Source: Arthrobacter sp. SLBN-100 | GTDB taxonomy: Bacteria; Actinomycetota; Actinomycetes; Actinomycetales; Micrococcaceae | NCBI RefSeq assembly: GCF_006715305.1 | Contig: NZ_VFMY01000001.1 | Span: 2,170,001 to 2,234,000 of the forward strand | Length of the DNA stretch: 64,000 bases | Direction of reading: 5' to 3' | Shown here: one piece after another, positions 62,715 through 64,000 of the stretch | How the letters are laid out: each line of letters starts with the position of its first letter | Numbering within the stretch: the first letter of the stretch is position 1 | Program-made: the position numbers and the translations under genes | The notes under the pieces: generated by a model | What the model was told of the DNA's origin: nothing | Databases searched by the model: none | Seen by the model: only the letters and a program-made list of their open reading frames with translations

Positions 62715-63929
62715 ATGGGTGGACCCGTGGAGCAAGCTGACTACTGCATTGTTGGGGGCGGCATCGTGGGGCTCGCCACGGCCTACCAGCTGCTGTGCAA
62801 GGAGCCCGGAGCTTCGCTGATCCTGCTGGAGGCCGCGGATACGCTGGCCTCGCACCAGACCGGCCACAACAGCGGGGTGATCCACTCGGGCATCTACTAT
62901 GCGCCGGACAGCCTCAAGGCGCGCTTCAGCAAGGCCGGCGCCAAGCAGACCAAGGAATTCTGCCGAGAAAACGGGATCCCCTACCGGGAACCAGGCAAGC
63001 TGCTCGTCGCCACCACTCCCCTGGAGGTGGAGCGGCTGGACCAACTGGAAGAGCGTGCCGGTATCCATCACCTGGAGTGCGCTCGCGTTGACCAGGCGGA
63101 GCTGCACCGGCGGGAGCCCAACGTTTCAGGGCTCGCCGCATTGTTCATCCCGAGCACGGGGATTGTTGACTATAAAGCAGTAGCCGGGAAGCTCGCGGAG
63201 CTCATCACCGCCGCAGGTGGACAGGTCATCACCGGCGCCAGGGTCACCTCCATCACCGAACATGTGGACAGGGTTGAGGCGGGGACCGCCGAAAAACGCT
63301 ACAGCTGCGGCAAACTTGTGGCCTGCGCCGGGCTGCAGTCGGACCGGCTCGCGGAGCTGGCCGGCTTGGATATCGACGTGCAGATCATCCCCTTCCGCGG
63401 CGAGTACTTTGAGCTCCCGGCAGATAAATCCCGCTACGTCCGGCACCTGATCTACCCGGTCCCGGATCCCGCCCTGCCCTTCCTTGGCGTCCACCTCACC
63501 CCCACCGTGGCCGGCACCATCACCGTGGGACCCAACGCCGTGCTGGGACTGTCGCGGGAGGGGTACCCGAAGTTCTCCGTGGACCTCCGTGATGTTGGAC
63601 GGTACCTGAAGTTCCCAGGCCTCTGGCACGTGGCCCGCGCCAATGCGGCAACAGCAGTCCGCGAGGTCCGGAATTCCCTGCTTAAGGGCACCTATCTGCA
63701 GGAATGCCGGAAGTATGCGCCCGGTCTCACGAAAGAAGATCTGTTGCCGTACGAGGCTGGGATCCGGGCCCAGGCGGTCGGCCGCGACGGCACGCTCATC
63801 CACGATTTCCTCCTGGCCGAGACAGCCAGGATGATCCACGTCCTGAACGCGCCCTCACCCGCAGCCACAGCGGCGCTGCCCATCGGCGACCATCTGGCTT
63901 CGAAGGCAGGGCGGCTGCGCACGGCGTAG
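62715..63929 (+). CDS. lhgO: L-2-hydroxyglutarate oxidase
   Basis: A 404-residue FAD-dependent oxidase. YCIVGGGIVGLATAYQL is the dinucleotide-binding motif and TGHNSGVIHSGIYYAPDSLKA is characteristic of LhgO. YFELPADKSRYVRHLIYPVPDPALPFLGVHLTPT and GPNAVLGLSREGY occur later in family order. It oxidises L-2-hydroxyglutarate to 2-oxoglutarate at the membrane. Start ATG 62715 or GTG 62727; neither has a strong ribosome-binding site. Confidence 0.92.
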   Translation: MGGPVEQADYCIVGGGIVGLATAYQLLCKEPGASLILLEAADTLASHQTGHNSGVIHSGIYYAPDSLKARFSKAGAKQTKEFCRENGIPYREPGKLLVATTPLEVERLDQLEERAGIHHLECARVDQAELHRREPNVSGLAALFIPSTGIVDYKAVAGKLAELITAAGGQVITGARVTSITEHVDRVEAGTAEKRYSCGKLVACAGLQSDRLAELAGLDIDVQIIPFRGEYFELPADKSRYVRHLIYPVPDPALPFLGVHLTPTVAGTITVGPNAVLGLSREGYPKFSVDLRDVGRYLKFPGLWHVARANAATAVREVRNSLLKGTYLQECRKYAPGLTKEDLLPYEAGIRAQAVGRDGTLIHDFLLAETARMIHVLNAPSPAATAALPIGDHLASKAGRLRTA

Positions 63930-63945
63930 CCGGCCAGTCGGTGGC

Positions 63946-63951
63946 TAGACT
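63946..63951 (+). promoter_or_regulatory. -10 box for a leaderless gene at the window end
   Basis: TAGACT, six bases, then GTG at 63958: the same geometry and nearly the same sequence as in front of the asparaginase gene at 7207. Confidence 0.5.
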
Positions 63952-63957
63952 GGCACG

Positions 63958-64000
63958 GTGACCAACAGCGAGCAGCACGCCCATGGCGCCACCACGCCGT
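63958..64000 (+). CDS. Start of an unidentified gene (3' truncated by window)
   Basis: GTG opens a frame reading MTNSEQHAHGATTP to the window edge without a stop. The leaderless promoter geometry supports it. Too short to identify. Confidence 0.4.
   Translation, partial: MTNSEQHAHGATTP

Overview
The window is about 66-68% G+C (estimated by eye) and reads as a chromosomal segment of a high-GC actinobacterium of the Micrococcaceae, closest in gene content and protein style to Arthrobacter/Pseudarthrobacter. Several start codons lie exactly 6 nt downstream of a TAnnnT -10 box (leaderless starts), and GTG starts are common. No insertion sequence, prophage or CRISPR array is visible. There is one tRNA-Pro(CGG).

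Layout. 1-1500: 3' part of an ABC exporter, then tRNA-Pro. 1580-3200: a small Sec-exported peptide with a duplicated IGNWPDPA motif, divergent from an HTH-TPR regulator, which looks like a peptide pheromone/receptor pair. 3245-5501: purD-purC. 5596-9446: a membrane sulfite-oxidase-fold protein, asparaginase, a sterol-carrier-like protein and an SDR. 9571-12324: aceE. 12354-15371: a MocA-like transferase, a uracil-DNA glycosylase coupled to a HEAT-repeat protein, and an aldo/keto reductase.

15467-34005 is a large purine-catabolism region. A minus-strand run carries guanine deaminase, an AzgA-type permease, XdhC, the FAD subunit, and a fused Fe-S/molybdopterin subunit of xanthine dehydrogenase. 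Plus-strand genes are 8-oxoguanine deaminase, uricase (behind a 17-codon leader ORF and an intrinsic terminator), a second NCS2 permease, then malic enzyme, malate synthase, a DUF6986 aldolase-like protein and ureidoglycine aminohydrolase (allE). An IclR-family regulator is divergent from the last operon. Together these convert guanine or 8-oxoguanine to urate and oxidise it, and at the far end take ureidoglycine to ureidoglycolate and dispose of glyoxylate through malate to pyruvate. Pyruvate would then enter PDH (aceE). The steps between (HIU hydrolase, OHCU decarboxylase, allantoinase, allantoate hydrolase) are not in this window. A 17-bp motif, TTTCGCnnnGTG-like, recurs in front of several of these genes and aceE.

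34026-45964 is mixed: a beta-lactamase-fold lipoprotein lacking its catalytic residues, Zn-alcohol dehydrogenase, HAD phosphatase, GH15, DUF72, App1-like, GH1, then a small chaperone locus (J-domain gene, decayed hsp20, MerR regulator) and a PAP2 phosphatase. 46102-50667: AlkC-like DNA repair protein, secreted subtilase, epimerase and adenylate kinase. 50942-57484: ANTAR regulator, single-domain response regulator, and a five-gene envelope operon (NAGPA-type glycosidase, glycosyltransferase-GtrA, DUF4956, VTC domain, beta-helix lipoprotein). 57589-64000: alpha/beta hydrolase, small membrane protein, fatty-acid desaturase with its ferredoxin-type reductase, LLM flavoprotein, L-2-hydroxyglutarate oxidase, and the first codons of one more gene.
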